Positions 50,459-58,664 of a stretch of DNA of 64,000 nt are shown here, piece after piece. The notes under the pieces are model-generated. The model saw only the letters and a program-made list of their open reading frames with translations. It had not been told where the DNA came from and ran no database searches. This DNA is from VRUE01 sp963707965 (GTDB lineage: Bacteria > Actinomycetota > Thermoleophilia > Solirubrobacterales > 70-9), in contig CAVPRR010000007.1 of NCBI GenBank assembly GCA_963707965.1, forward strand, positions 1,009,463-1,073,462. Direction: 5' to 3'. A program made the position numbers and the translations under genes. Position 1 is the first letter of the stretch. Each line of letters begins with the position of its first letter.

Positions 50459-50512
50459 GGCGCGCCGGGCAGCCGCTTCCGTGGCAGGCTCACGGCGCGA
50501 TACGGCTACTGA
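50459..50512 (+). pseudogene. Remnant of a zinc-ribbon-protein C-terminus
   Basis: The short frame LSGAPGSRFRGRLTARYGY-stop matches the end of the 40741 protein (FVSGASGTRFAGHFSVGTY-stop). Nothing else of the gene is legible in the 327-bp gap 50237-50563. It suggests a deleted paralogue. Confidence 0.45.
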
Positions 50513-50563
50513 CCGACCTAGACAGTCGCCCAGCTCGATGCCGCACGCGCTCTCCGACTCCTG

Positions 50564-51673
50564 ATGCGACGAGACGCCGTCCTCGCGGCAGCGATGCTGG
50601 CACTGGGCCTCTGCCTGGCCCTGCCCTTCGCCCGCTCGAGCACGCACTGGTACACGGACAGCCTCTACTACGAGGCGCAGAAGCTCGAGGTAATGGGCGT
50701 GCCTCAGCCGGTCGCGCTGCGCCGGGTCTTCACGGGCGAGCTGGCGCGGCCACTGCGGGGGCGGCTGCCGTCCTCGGCGCGCTGGGCCGAGTACGCGCGC
50801 TTCTACTCCCGTCGCTGGACGGTGCCTGTCCTCGCCGCCGCCCTGACGCCGCTCGCCGGGACCGCGGCGCTCCGGGATGCCTCCCTGCTCGGCTGGGCGG
50901 CGCTCGCGGCGCTGCTCTTCCTGCTGCTGCGGTGCCGCTTCTCGCGACGGGTGAGCGTCGCCGCAAGCGCGGCTTCCATGGTCCTGCCACCGCTGCTGAC
51001 CTGGGCGCCGGCGCCGCTCGTCGACAGCTGGGGGCTGAGCATGCTGGTCGCCGGCCTCCTGCTGGCCTACCTGACGTGGGAAGACGTCCGCTGGCTGCCA
51101 GCCTGGGTCGCGGTTGTCCTGGTCGGCTCCTTCACCCGCGACATCGGCCTGATCCTCATCCCCGCGACCGCCTGGCTGTCACTGCGCGCGCGCAGCCGGA
51201 GGATGGCGCTTGTCGCCGCCACCGGGGCGCTGGCTTCGCTTCCCGCCCCGCTCATCTCCTCGGTGCCGCTGCGGCAGAACCTCGCCTACATCCTCAACGG
51301 GTTCAGCATCCCGCACCATCCGGCGAGCTGGAGCTGGATCTCCGCCAGATACCCCGGCGCCGTGCTCAAGACGGTCGGCTCCGACCTCGCCTATCCGTTC
51401 CAGGTCGGCGTGCCGCAGGAGATCCTTTCCCTTGTCCTTGCGATACCGGTGATTCTGGGGCTCTGGCTCCTTGCTCGTGCCGGCCCGTCGCCGTTCATGG
51501 TGCTGATGCGCGGGGCGGCCATCGCGGCGGTGATCCCGATCCTGCTCTCGCCCAACTACACCGGCCTGCGGATCGAGCTGGTCTTCGTGCCAGCCATCGC
51601 CGTCGGGATGGCCCTTGTCGCAGAGTGGATCCGCGGCCCGCACCACCCGGACGAGCAGCGCCGCAGGCCTTGA
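50564..51673 (+). CDS. Polytopic membrane protein, GT-C-like
   Basis: The 369-residue protein has about nine membrane helices. Hallmarks are a first helix followed by an exported loop with YTDSLYYEAQKLEVMGVP and later helices (ALAALLFLLLRC; SMLVAGLLLAYL). The architecture, a large loop after TM1 and conserved acidic/aromatic residues, resembles integral-membrane glycosyltransferases or DUF2079-type proteins. Start ATG; GC content is higher than in the preceding intergenic. No partner gene is obvious. Confidence 0.7.
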   Translation: MRRDAVLAAAMLALGLCLALPFARSSTHWYTDSLYYEAQKLEVMGVPQPVALRRVFTGELARPLRGRLPSSARWAEYARFYSRRWTVPVLAAALTPLAGTAALRDASLLGWAALAALLFLLLRCRFSRRVSVAASAASMVLPPLLTWAPAPLVDSWGLSMLVAGLLLAYLTWEDVRWLPAWVAVVLVGSFTRDIGLILIPATAWLSLRARSRRMALVAATGALASLPAPLISSVPLRQNLAYILNGFSIPHHPASWSWISARYPGAVLKTVGSDLAYPFQVGVPQEILSLVLAIPVILGLWLLARAGPSPFMVLMRGAAIAAVIPILLSPNYTGLRIELVFVPAIAVGMALVAEWIRGPHHPDEQRRRP

Positions 51674-51700
51674 CGGGGCGATCCCTCGAGGCGACCGCCC

Positions 51701-51892
51701 CTACCCCGCCACCTGGTTCTCGTACTGGCGGCGGCGCAGCTCGAGGCGCCGTTGCCACCACTGGCGCGCCTGCTGCCACCAGGTGTCCTCGAATGAGGGC
51801 CGCAGGCGAGCCTGCAGGACGATGGCACAGGCGGCGATCATCAACAGGAGGGCGGACCCCTCGGGGTTGATGTTTCGATTTGAGCGCCGCAA
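51701..51892 (-). CDS. Possible small membrane protein
   Basis: A 63-residue frame has one hydrophobic helix (GSALLLMIAACAIVLQA) and a basic, Trp/Arg-rich tail (WWQQARQWWQRRLELRRRQ). It is antisense to the beginning of the group II intron remnant. Plausible but unsupported by a ribosome site or context. Confidence 0.35.
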   Translation of the reverse strand: MRRSNRNINPEGSALLLMIAACAIVLQARLRPSFEDTWWQQARQWWQRRLELRRRQYENQVAG

Positions 51893-52350
51893 GAGCGGCG
51901 CCTACCTGCACAAGTTCGCCTGGACGCGGATCGTCCCGACACCAGGTGGTCCCGGGCGCGGCGTCATCAGACGACCCCGCTCTGGTCGCCTATTGGGCCG
52001 AACGACGACGCAAGGCACCCCTGCCGATTCGCCAAGACCAGCCGGTGGCTCCTCAAAGACCAGGGACGGTCGCTGTTCGCTCTGCGGGAACATGCTCTTG
52101 CCCGTCGATGACCGGCCACAAAGCCCGCGCGAGTGGGAACAGTGGCTGGCGACCACCCGCAGGACGATCATCAAAGTCGTCATCCGGGAGGACGGCACAT
52201 CGGACCACGCCGAACCCCCGTCTCATACACGCCAACTGCCGTAAACGGCATGACACCCGAAGCGGCAGCGGCCCGGCGCTTCTGCGCGCCTACGAGTCCA
52301 AGGGGCTTGCTTGCGCCGGATGCGGTGAAAGCGTGCTCGTCCGGTTCTGA
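51868..52350 (+). pseudogene. Group II intron-encoded protein, C-terminal remnant
   Basis: Scattered over two frames is the maturase/HNH end of a group II intron reverse transcriptase. The pieces are SGAYLHKFAWTRIV, SSDDPALVAYWAERRRKAPLP, the HNH zinc part RCSLCGNMLLPVDDRPQSPREWEQW, and PRLIHANCRKRH. At least three frame changes make it non-functional. The reverse-transcriptase domain is missing upstream. Confidence 0.8.
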
Positions 52351-52354
52351 GGGG

Positions 52355-52380
52355 GGCCGGACACAGCAATGTGTCCGGCC
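52355..52380. terminator. Hairpin GGCCGGACACA / TGTGTCCGGCC
   Basis: Perfect 11-bp stem with a 4-nt loop just after the intron-protein remnant; a likely transcription terminator. Confidence 0.6.
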
Positions 52381-52389
52381 TACCCGACC

Positions 52390-52464
52390 TACCGCGTCCT
52401 CGGCGACCTCGAGAAAGAGGGCCGCGTCTCCAAGAAAGGCCGTCAGTACTTCCCGGGGAAGTAG
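52390..52464 (+). pseudogene. Winged-helix protein C-terminal fragment
   Basis: 24 codons plus stop (YRVLGDLEKEGRVSKKGRQY...) match the recognition helix and wing end of a MarR/ArsR-type regulator. No start or N-terminal part is present. Confidence 0.5.
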
Positions 52465-52552
52465 GGATAAGGTGCCCACTTGACTGCCACTTTGACGTGA
52501 AAAGCCGTATGGCCTGGCTCATTCGAAGTCTGGAAGAACTCAGTCTCAAGAG

Positions 52553-52858
52553 CTATCTCGGAAGCGGCTGCCAACAGGGAGCTGCGCTGTCCACGAGCTC
52601 CCCGGAATGGGTCAGGTGGTGAGCGTGGGTGCCGTCCCTTCGCATCTTCCAGATGGTGTTGTAGCTGACGCGATTACGACGAACCACGAAGGCGATGTAG
52701 CGCCCGTCCGGGGAATACGTCGGTTCCATCGGGAAGGCGGAGGTGACTTTGCTGAGTCGATGCACGTGGGATCCGTTGGCCTGCACCTCGAATAGCGCAT
52801 TGCGATAGCCCGCGACCCAGTGACTCACCTCGCGTTCGAAGACGATGTGGCGGGGCGT
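52553..52858 (-). pseudogene. TolB-like beta-propeller fragment
   Basis: About 95 residues of a TolB/PD40 propeller are readable on the minus strand (TYSPDGRYIAFVVRRNRVSYN; IWKMRRDGTHAHHLTHSG). The N-terminal blades are missing: the frame runs into the group II intron reverse-transcriptase fragment on the opposite strand. This suggests the intron or a deletion truncated the gene. Confidence 0.65.
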
Positions 52859-53014
52859 ACCGAGCGAACCCCTCTCGCAGGGTCCAGATCCCGAAGGCGG
52901 ACGGGCGGCAGCGACCGCTCGCCATCGCCGCGCTGGAGGACAAGATCGTCCAGCGGGCCGTCGTCGAGGTGCTGGGCGCGATCTACGAGCAGGACTTCCT
53001 CCCCTTCTCCATGC
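52852..53014 (+). pseudogene. Group II intron reverse transcriptase, RT-0/RT-1 fragment
   Basis: The frame GAYRANPSRRVQIPKADGRQRPLAIAALEDKIVQRAVVEVLGAIYEQDFLPFS is the N-terminal fingers region of a group II intron RT. It ends where the YGFRP motif is expected. It lies downstream of the C-terminal remnant, so at least two intron insertions or a rearrangement are needed. Confidence 0.8.
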
Positions 53015-53218
53015 CGGTTTATCCCGGCGCTTTCCGGAAACGTCAGGAGAGGCCGAAAAAGCAGGTAGATCAAGGTGTCGTCGAAACCGGGGGAAGTCCA
53101 CGGCGAGTGCGGAGAGGGGCTCCCGCCGGCCGCTTTACTGCGCTCGCCTTCGGCTCGCTCCGCTTCGCGGCCGGCGGCTCCGTTTCGGTTCATCAACGAC
53201 ATCACGTGCTCCAATCAC

Positions 53219-53271
53219 GCCCATGATGTGTCAAGGCTCGCTCCGCTTCGCGGCCTTGACACATCATGGGC
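53219..53271. repeat. 19-bp inverted repeat around a GC-rich loop
   Basis: GCCCATGATGTGTCAAGGC and its exact complement flank a 15-nt loop (TCGCTCCGCTTCGCG). The loop sequence with flanks also occurs at 53155-53175. It may be a terminator or a REP-like element. Confidence 0.6.
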
Positions 53272-53438
53272 GTCTCACGTGACTACGCGCAACGTTGGCA
53301 GAGAGGGGCGGCCAAGAAGCTGAGCGCCTGGCCGTCTGTCAAACGGCTATCTGTTGTCCGGAACCCCAGATAATCGATGGCCGTTGACACGGCAGAAAAC
53401 GTTTCAATACGCCGGGAGGCTGCCTTCAGACTCCGAAA

Positions 53439-53462
53439 ATTCCGCGATATGCTCGCGCCGCT
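53439..53462 (+). promoter_or_regulatory. 24-bp shared promoter block, copy 2
   Basis: Identical to 40236-40259. TATGCT at 53448-53453 is the likely -10 box, and the block ends 27 bp before the ATG of the DsbA-like lipoprotein. Confidence 0.55.
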
Positions 53463-53488
53463 GTGGCTTGCTCGACCAGGGGGGGAAT

Positions 53489-54406
53489 ATGAAGTGGCTG
53501 ATCAGGGCACTGGGCGTGAGCTTGGTGACGGCGTTTGCCGTGGCCGTTCTGCTGGGATGTGGCGGAGGCTTATCCGCAAGTTCAACGTGCAAGGACTTCG
53601 CCAACGCTTCTCCCCAAGAACAGGCGGAAGCCATCTCCAAGCTCTCGTCGCAGTTCGACACGCCCATGGTGGCAACTCCGTTGGGCAGTCCCGATGTCGG
53701 CTTCGAGTGTGCGAGCAGGCCAGAAATGACGCTGGAAGAACTCTTCAAGGGCTACCACGAAAACGAAACTGGAGAAGCGACTGAAGAAGGGCTCTCGAGC
53801 GAAGCTGAAGCCGGTGGAGCTGGAGAACTCTCCGGCACGAGTGAAGTCGAAGAACTGCTCGAAGGCATTTCCCAGAAGGGCCTTGTTCTCGGCGAACTGG
53901 GAGCCCCGGTCGAACTGATCGAGTTTGCCGACCTGCAGTGTCCGGTCTGCAAAGCCTTTGCGGAAGAAGTTCTGCCGCCGGTGATTGAAGGGCCGATCGC
54001 CGAAGGGAAGGCCAAGCTCGTCTTTCGCAACTACACGATCATCAGCCAGCAGTCGGTTCCCGCCGGAACGGCCGCGATCGCAGCCGGCAGGCAGGGTCGC
54101 GGCTGGAACTTCCTCGAACTCTTCTACCGAAACCAGGGAGAAGAGGCCTCGGGTTATGTAACCGACGACTTCCTCACCGAAATCGCTGAAGCCGCTGGCG
54201 TGCCCGACATCGCCCAGTGGGACGAAGATCGTATGAGCAGTAGGACGCTCGAAGAAGTCGAAGGCACGACCTCCGAAGCCCAGCGCCTCGGCTGCAGCGG
54301 CACGCCGTGCTTCGCAGTTGAAGGCCCGGGCACGAGTGGCAAGGAAACGCTTGGCACGCCTGGTTCGGCGGAATCGCTCAGCCGGTCGATCGAGGAAGCG
54401 GGTTGA
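53489..54406 (+). CDS. Lipoprotein with HdeA-like and DsbA-like thioredoxin domains
   Basis: The 305-residue protein starts at ATG with AGGGGGG upstream. Lipobox VLLGC is followed by the same two-Cys domain found in the 33923 lipoprotein (STCKDFANASPQEQAEAISKL). A Glu/Ser/Gly linker leads to a DsbA-type thioredoxin domain with CPVC (Cys151, Cys154) and the cis-Pro region GCSGTPCF near 270. It should form or isomerise disulfides outside the membrane, matching the many Cys-containing exported proteins here. Almost every Glu codon is GAA. Confidence 0.87.
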   Translation: MKWLIRALGVSLVTAFAVAVLLGCGGGLSASSTCKDFANASPQEQAEAISKLSSQFDTPMVATPLGSPDVGFECASRPEMTLEELFKGYHENETGEATEEGLSSEAEAGGAGELSGTSEVEELLEGISQKGLVLGELGAPVELIEFADLQCPVCKAFAEEVLPPVIEGPIAEGKAKLVFRNYTIISQQSVPAGTAAIAAGRQGRGWNFLELFYRNQGEEASGYVTDDFLTEIAEAAGVPDIAQWDEDRMSSRTLEEVEGTTSEAQRLGCSGTPCFAVEGPGTSGKETLGTPGSAESLSRSIEEAG

Positions 54407-54424
54407 TCAGATCAATGGCACCAT

Positions 54425-55631
54425 GTGGACAGCGGTGTCGTAGCCAAGACCCTGATCGCCGAGCATTCCGATTTCCTGCGCGACGCCGTCGCGCTGGTCG
54501 CCCGCGAGCTGATGGAGGCCGAGATCTCGGGCCAGATCGGCGCCGGGCGAGGCGAGATCTCGACCGAGCGCTCGACCCACCGAAACGGCTACCGGCCCCG
54601 CGGCTGGGAGACCAGGGTCGGGGAGATCGAGCTGGCCGATCCCGAAAAAGCGCGAGGGCGCCGCCTACTTCCCCTCCTTCCTGGAGCCCCGCCGGCCGGC
54701 CGAGCAGGCCCTGCTGGCCGTCGTCATGGAGGCCTACGTCAACGGCGTCTCCACCCGCAAGGTCGACCGCCTCGTCTCCCAGCTGGGGATCTCGGGGATG
54801 AGCAAGGACCGGGTCTCGGCGATCTGCCGCACCCTGGACGAGCGGGTGGCGGCCTTCCGCGACCGCCCGATCGAAGGGGCCTACCCCTACCTCTGGCTCG
54901 ACGCCAAGCACGTCAAGGTCCGACCCGACGGCCACGTGCGCTCCAAGGCGGTGGTGATCGCCTACGGGGTGCATGAGTCGGGGCACCGCGAGGTGATCGA
55001 CCTCGACGTCGGCGAGGTCGAGTCGGGGGCCTTTTGGGTCGAGTTCCTGCGCGGCCTTCGCGCCCGCGGCCTCGCCGGGGTGCGCCTTTGCGCCTCTGAC
55101 GCCCACGAGGGGCTGAAGGGCGCGATCGCGCGGGTGCTGGGCTGCCCCTGGCAACGCTACAACGACCATTTCGTCCGCGACATGCACCAGCACTGCCGCC
55201 CGACCCAGCGCGGGATGGTCTCCGCCGCCCCGCGGGAGGTCTTCAACGCCGAGGGCCACGAGCAGGCCCGCGAGCGCGCCGGCGCGGTGATCGAGCGCCT
55301 GGCCCCGACGGTGCCCAAGGTCGCCGAGCTCCTGGAGGGCGCCGAGGAGGATCTGCTCGCCTTCTACCGCTTCCCCGCGGCGCACTGGTCCAAGCTGCGG
55401 AGCACCAACCCCCTGGACCGGGTCAACCGCGAGGTCGGGCGGCGCTCCGACGTGGTCGGGATCTTCCCCGACGACGCCTCGGTGATCCGCCTGGTCGGAG
55501 CGCTGCTGATCGAGCAGAACGACGAGTGGCTGGTCAGCCGCCGCTACCTCTCCGAGGAGTCGCTCGCCCTGGTCTTCGAGGACCAGGGCGACGAGGGACG
55601 AGAGGAGGTGCCGGCACTACAAGCCGCGTGA
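54425..55631 (+). mobile_element. IS256-family transposase, frameshifted
   Basis: The N-terminal part (FLRDAVALVARELMEAEISGQ...THRNGYRPRGWETRVGEIEL) and the catalytic part (SFLEPRRPAEQALLAVVMEAY...) lie in different frames. One extra base in GGCCGAT near 54636 separates them. The second part has the DDE residues: D in YLWLDAKHVKV, D in CASDAHEGL and E in TNPLDRVNREVGRRSDVVGIFP. Terminal inverted repeats could not be defined, though the right flank (GCGGTTACACCACTCCCG) looks like an IS256 end. Probably inactive. Confidence 0.88.
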
Positions 55632-55962
55632 AGAGACTGACGAGCGGTTACACCACTCCCGCCTACTTGACTTGTACAAGGCAATTCAAGCGAATATCCG
55701 CATTCTCGACAGGCCCAAACGCGGTTGTGAACACACCGACTATGAAGCGAGAGAAATTGGGCTCACGCGTGAAACGGCGAAAAAGGCACAAAATGGACTG
55801 CTTAGAAACAAAGTCAAAATGCAAACAACCCCCCAAAAATCCCGTAGCCACTTCCGCCTCGACCTATGTGCGAGTCGCAAGCGGAGCCGAGCCCTCCTTG
55901 AACGAGTCCATTGGGCAGAGTCTGCCCAATGGCAGGTTGTTCGTGCCTGGGGGAGTCGGTTC
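55632..55962. other. AT-richer scar region with a 25-bp palindrome
   Basis: No gene is seen. The sequence is AT-richer than its surroundings (for example around 55735-55850), suggesting foreign DNA. A perfect palindrome, CCATTGGGCAGA-G-TCTGCCCAATGG, sits at 55908-55932 and may be a terminator or binding site. Confidence 0.5.
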
Positions 55963-56185
55963 GGAATCGGCTAGTCTGAAGATGAATCGAGAAGAGAAGG
56001 GGCCTGAATTTCGCATCGGCAGGCCTTTCTTCCATGTACGGGGCTATAGCTCAGTTGGAAGAGCGCCTGGATCGCACGTCCTCTGGCACAAAGCGAATGT
56101 GCACGGGCACACAATGGCGGAAAGCCTTTCGGTGCGGGGCTTTCGGCGGTCGCTGAGTGTCTTCGCGGTCCATTTGAAGGGGCGG
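55963..56185. repeat. Left inverted repeat containing half of tRNA-Ala(CGC)
   Basis: This segment is repeated in inverted orientation at 58665-58887. The outer ~125 bp are almost identical; the inner ~100 bp diverge but align. At 56040-56077 it contains the first 38 nt of tRNA-Ala(CGC), up to the anticodon loop GGATCGCAC, after which tRNA sequence stops. It looks like an att-derived end of the enclosed integrase element. Confidence 0.8.
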
Positions 56186-56202
56186 TCACCGTACCGTTAC
56201 CG

Positions 56203-57438
56203 TCAAAGATCCCCGATAAGGGCATCAAGCGCAGCACCATGATTCGTCTGTGACGCGATCACGCCAGCGTACACACTAAGTGTCATTCGGGGATCTGAGT
56301 GTCCTGCTTGCTGCATCACAGACCGTACGTCTGATCCGGCGGCAAGCGCCAGTGAGATGTACGTTCGGCGCAGTGAGTGTGGGGTAATCGGCCCGATCTC
56401 CTGAAGGCCAGCTGCTCTCAAGTCCGCGTTGGCCTTCTCCACGGCATCGGCGAGAACGCGAGTCATGATATTGGAGGGATTGTCACGTTTGCCCATGCGG
56501 GTCGGGAACACCCGGTCGTTGGGGCCGGGATACCGGCTCCGATCGCGATATTCGGTGAGTAGCCCCTGGAGCATGGGGGTTAGGTGTACGCGTCGGATGC
56601 CGGCATCGGTCTTTGCTTCCGCTACGTCCAGCCACCTTCCCGCCGGGTCGACGTCACGCCAGCGCAGGTCAAGCGCCTCGCTGATCCGCAGGCCGGCGAG
56701 GGCAAGAAGGGCGAGCAGCGGTTGGCGCCGTTTGCTGTCGTCCTCACAATGCGCCTCGCGGTCCAGCTGCTTGGCCGCGTTCAGGAGTGCCGCGACCTGC
56801 TCGGGTTGCAGGTAGCTGCGGGGGCGCTTCGGCTCCTTCAGCAGTCGCTTGCGCCCCCTCGCAGGGTTGCGTGCGATGTGGCCGTACTCGACCGCCAGCT
56901 CCAGAATCGTGCCGAGGACTCGGATCGTGTTGTTGATCGACCGGCCGCTAAGGCACGGAGACGTGCTCTTGGACGCGGCTGGCCGGTCGGCTGCCGTCGA
57001 TCTGGCGCTTCGTGGGCGCCGTTGACGTTCCCGCACCTTCGAGCCGCGGTAGCGGTCGACCTCCTTGATTGTGATCGCCGAGAGTCGATGCCTGCCGAAG
57101 AACGGCAGTAGGTGCTTCCCCAGTGCCCAGGTGTAGTGCTCGCGTGTGCGCTCCCTCCAGCTGTGGGAGGCATTCTCGACCCACTCGGCGGCGAACTCCT
57201 CGAAGGTCGGCACCTCCAACGGGCCGTTGGGAACGGCAGGTTCATACGGCTTCCAGACGCCTCGCTCCACATCGGCCATGACATGCCGAAGCTCGGCTTC
57301 TGCCCGCTGGCGGTTCCAGCCCTCCTCGGGTCTGCCAAGCGAGATGAAGCGGCGCTTTCCATAGGCTCGAAACCGGATCGCCCAGCTCCGGTCCTTCCCG
57401 TGCGGGGGAATTACGCCACCAGTCGCCCGCCGTGACAT
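56203..57438 (-). CDS. Tyrosine recombinase (phage-type integrase)
   Basis: The 411-residue protein has an N-terminal arm-binding region (WAIRFRAYGKRRFISLGRP) and a SAM-like core-binding domain (TFEEFAAEWVENASHSWRERTREHYTWAL). The catalytic domain has Arg in LAGLRISEALDLRW, HSLRRTYISLAL (H-x-x-R), GHSDPRMTLSVYAGV with His and Tyr. All catalytic residues seem intact. It is flanked by inverted tRNA-Ala half repeats, consistent with a tRNA-targeting element. Its start overlaps the stop of the next small gene by one base. Confidence 0.93.
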   Translation of the reverse strand: MSRRATGGVIPPHGKDRSWAIRFRAYGKRRFISLGRPEEGWNRQRAEAELRHVMADVERGVWKPYEPAVPNGPLEVPTFEEFAAEWVENASHSWRERTREHYTWALGKHLLPFFGRHRLSAITIKEVDRYRGSKVRERQRRPRSARSTAADRPAASKSTSPCLSGRSINNTIRVLGTILELAVEYGHIARNPARGRKRLLKEPKRPRSYLQPEQVAALLNAAKQLDREAHCEDDSKRRQPLLALLALAGLRISEALDLRWRDVDPAGRWLDVAEAKTDAGIRRVHLTPMLQGLLTEYRDRSRYPGPNDRVFPTRMGKRDNPSNIMTRVLADAVEKANADLRAAGLQEIGPITPHSLRRTYISLALAAGSDVRSVMQQAGHSDPRMTLSVYAGVIASQTNHGAALDALIGDL

Positions 57439-57740
57439 CAGCCCTGTCCTCCCCTGTTGAGCTCTTCGAAGCGCAGAGCGGCGCGAGTCGGCAGCACGAA
57501 GGCACCTTGACGGTGGAGTAGACCAACGCCGACCAGATCGCGCACGGCGCGCTCCACGTCGTCCGTCTTCGTGAAGTCCTCGGGGAGGGCGCTCAGCTCG
57601 CGAGCGAGTTCGGCGATGTTGAGCTGCGTCGGATGCTCGGCGAGTAGAAGCGCCAGGACGGCGCGCTGCGTCTGGGCGTCTTCCTCGACTGGGTCCGCGG
57701 GCTCCTGCGGCCCGCGATCCATAGGGTTGTTGCAGGACAT
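57438..57740 (-). CDS. Small winged-helix protein upstream of integrase
   Basis: The protein is 100 residues from the first ATG; MDRGPQEPAD six codons on is an alternative start. A winged-helix pattern is visible (QRAVLALLLAEHPTQLNIAELARELSA...TDDVERAVRDLVGVGLLHRQGAFVLPT). Coupled to the integrase (TGATG overlap), it may act as excisionase or regulator of the element. The divergent 57741-57937 gap separates it from the toxin-antitoxin pair. Confidence 0.7.
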   Translation of the reverse strand: MSCNNPMDRGPQEPADPVEEDAQTQRAVLALLLAEHPTQLNIAELARELSALPEDFTKTDDVERAVRDLVGVGLLHRQGAFVLPTRAALRFEELNRGGQG

Positions 57741-57924
57741 GGGAGCGATGCCTCCTGTGTCTCAGGCGGCCCGTTCGTGTTGACGCACGGCGGGTCGCCG
57801 CTTTCTGAGGCCGGTAGCTCGCTACCGTTCCCGCTGCGGTCGGCCGCTTCTGGCCAAGCCGATCGCCACGGGGCCGGCGTTCCAGCGCGCGGCCCCACTT
57901 ATGTGAACCAGGATCATAGCACGT

Positions 57925-57938
57925 TATACTGGGTTGTA
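57925..57938 (+). promoter_or_regulatory. -10 box of a leaderless toxin-antitoxin transcript
   Basis: TATACT (57925-57930) ends 7 bp before the ATG at 57938, so transcription would begin at or next to the start codon. No ribosome site is present, as expected for a leaderless mRNA. Confidence 0.55.
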
Positions 57939-58225
57939 TGACTCACAAGGTTGGTATCAAGGGCCAGGTCGTGATCCCCAAGGCGATCCGCGATCAGATC
58001 GGGATCAAGCCGGGCGACGAGGTCGTGTTCGCCCCCGACGGCAAGGACGTGCGCGTCCGTCGAGTCGCCGACGATCCCGAGGAGCGGCGCAGGCGAATCG
58101 AAGCCCTGCGAGGCGCATGGGCTGATATCCCTGGCCTCTCCACCAAGGACCTCGAAGCAGAACGGCGCAAGGAGCGAGAGCTCGAGGAGCGCAAGGCGCA
58201 GGAGCTGCTTGGCGATGGTCCTTGA
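57938..58225 (+). CDS. AbrB/MazE-type antitoxin
   Basis: The 95-residue protein has an N-terminal swapped-hairpin AbrB domain (KVGIKGQVVIPKAIRDQIGIKPGDEVVF), which binds the operon's own promoter. An acidic/basic helical tail follows (ERRRRIEALRGAWADIPGLS; LEAERRKERELEERKAQELL), which would wrap the toxin. It overlaps the VapC-like toxin by 11 bp. It lies within the integrase element bounded by the inverted repeats, so it may stabilise it. Confidence 0.88.
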   Translation: MTHKVGIKGQVVIPKAIRDQIGIKPGDEVVFAPDGKDVRVRRVADDPEERRRRIEALRGAWADIPGLSTKDLEAERRKERELEERKAQELLGDGP

Positions 58226-58604
58226 CACCTGGGGCCTGATGGCCCACCTTCGCGACGAGCCCGCCGCGCAGGTGGTTCGCGATGGATGGATAAGCGAGGG
58301 TGCCGTCATGTGCTCGGTGAACCTCGGTGAGGCCCTCTACATGGAGATCCGGGCACGAGGCGCAGAAGACGCGGGGAGCACCATTGAGGACGCCCGCCGC
58401 GAGCTGACCGTGATCGACCCCGATTGGGACCTCGTCGTCTCTGCCGCCAAGATCAAGGCCCAGGGTGGCCTCTCATATGCGGATGCCTTCGCCATCGCGA
58501 CCGCCGAGCGCTTGCAGGTCCCTCTATGGACTGGCGACCCGGAGATCGTCGAATGGACCAAGAAGCTCCCGTGCGAGGTCAGGGACCTTCGCGCGGCTCG
58601 TTGA
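58215..58604 (+). CDS. vapC: PIN-domain (VapC-like) ribonuclease toxin
   Basis: The 129-residue protein is read from ATG 58215. It shows the PIN fold with acidic residues: VLDTWGLMAHL (first Asp), VNLGEALYMEI (Glu), SYADAFAIATA (Asp) and WTGDPEI (Asp). VapC enzymes cleave RNA, usually tRNA or rRNA, with Mg2+. Paired with the AbrB-type antitoxin directly upstream. A strong terminator lies 104 bp after the stop. Confidence 0.9.
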   Translation: MVLDTWGLMAHLRDEPAAQVVRDGWISEGAVMCSVNLGEALYMEIRARGAEDAGSTIEDARRELTVIDPDWDLVVSAAKIKAQGGLSYADAFAIATAERLQVPLWTGDPEIVEWTKKLPCEVRDLRAAR

Positions 58605-58664
58605 GCCTCGACGAACTGCTCGCTCAGGTCAATGGGTAGGGGCGACCATGCAGGAACGCAAGCA

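Noticed and set aside
53100..53290. Possible CRISPR-like repeats (GGCTCGCTCCGCTTCGCGGCC twice)
   Set aside because: Only two copies, no regular spacers and no cas genes. It is better seen as a hairpin or REP-like repeat.
56040..56090. Possible functional tRNA-Ala gene
   Set aside because: Sequence matches only the first 38 nt; anticodon stem partner, T arm and acceptor 3' strand are absent.
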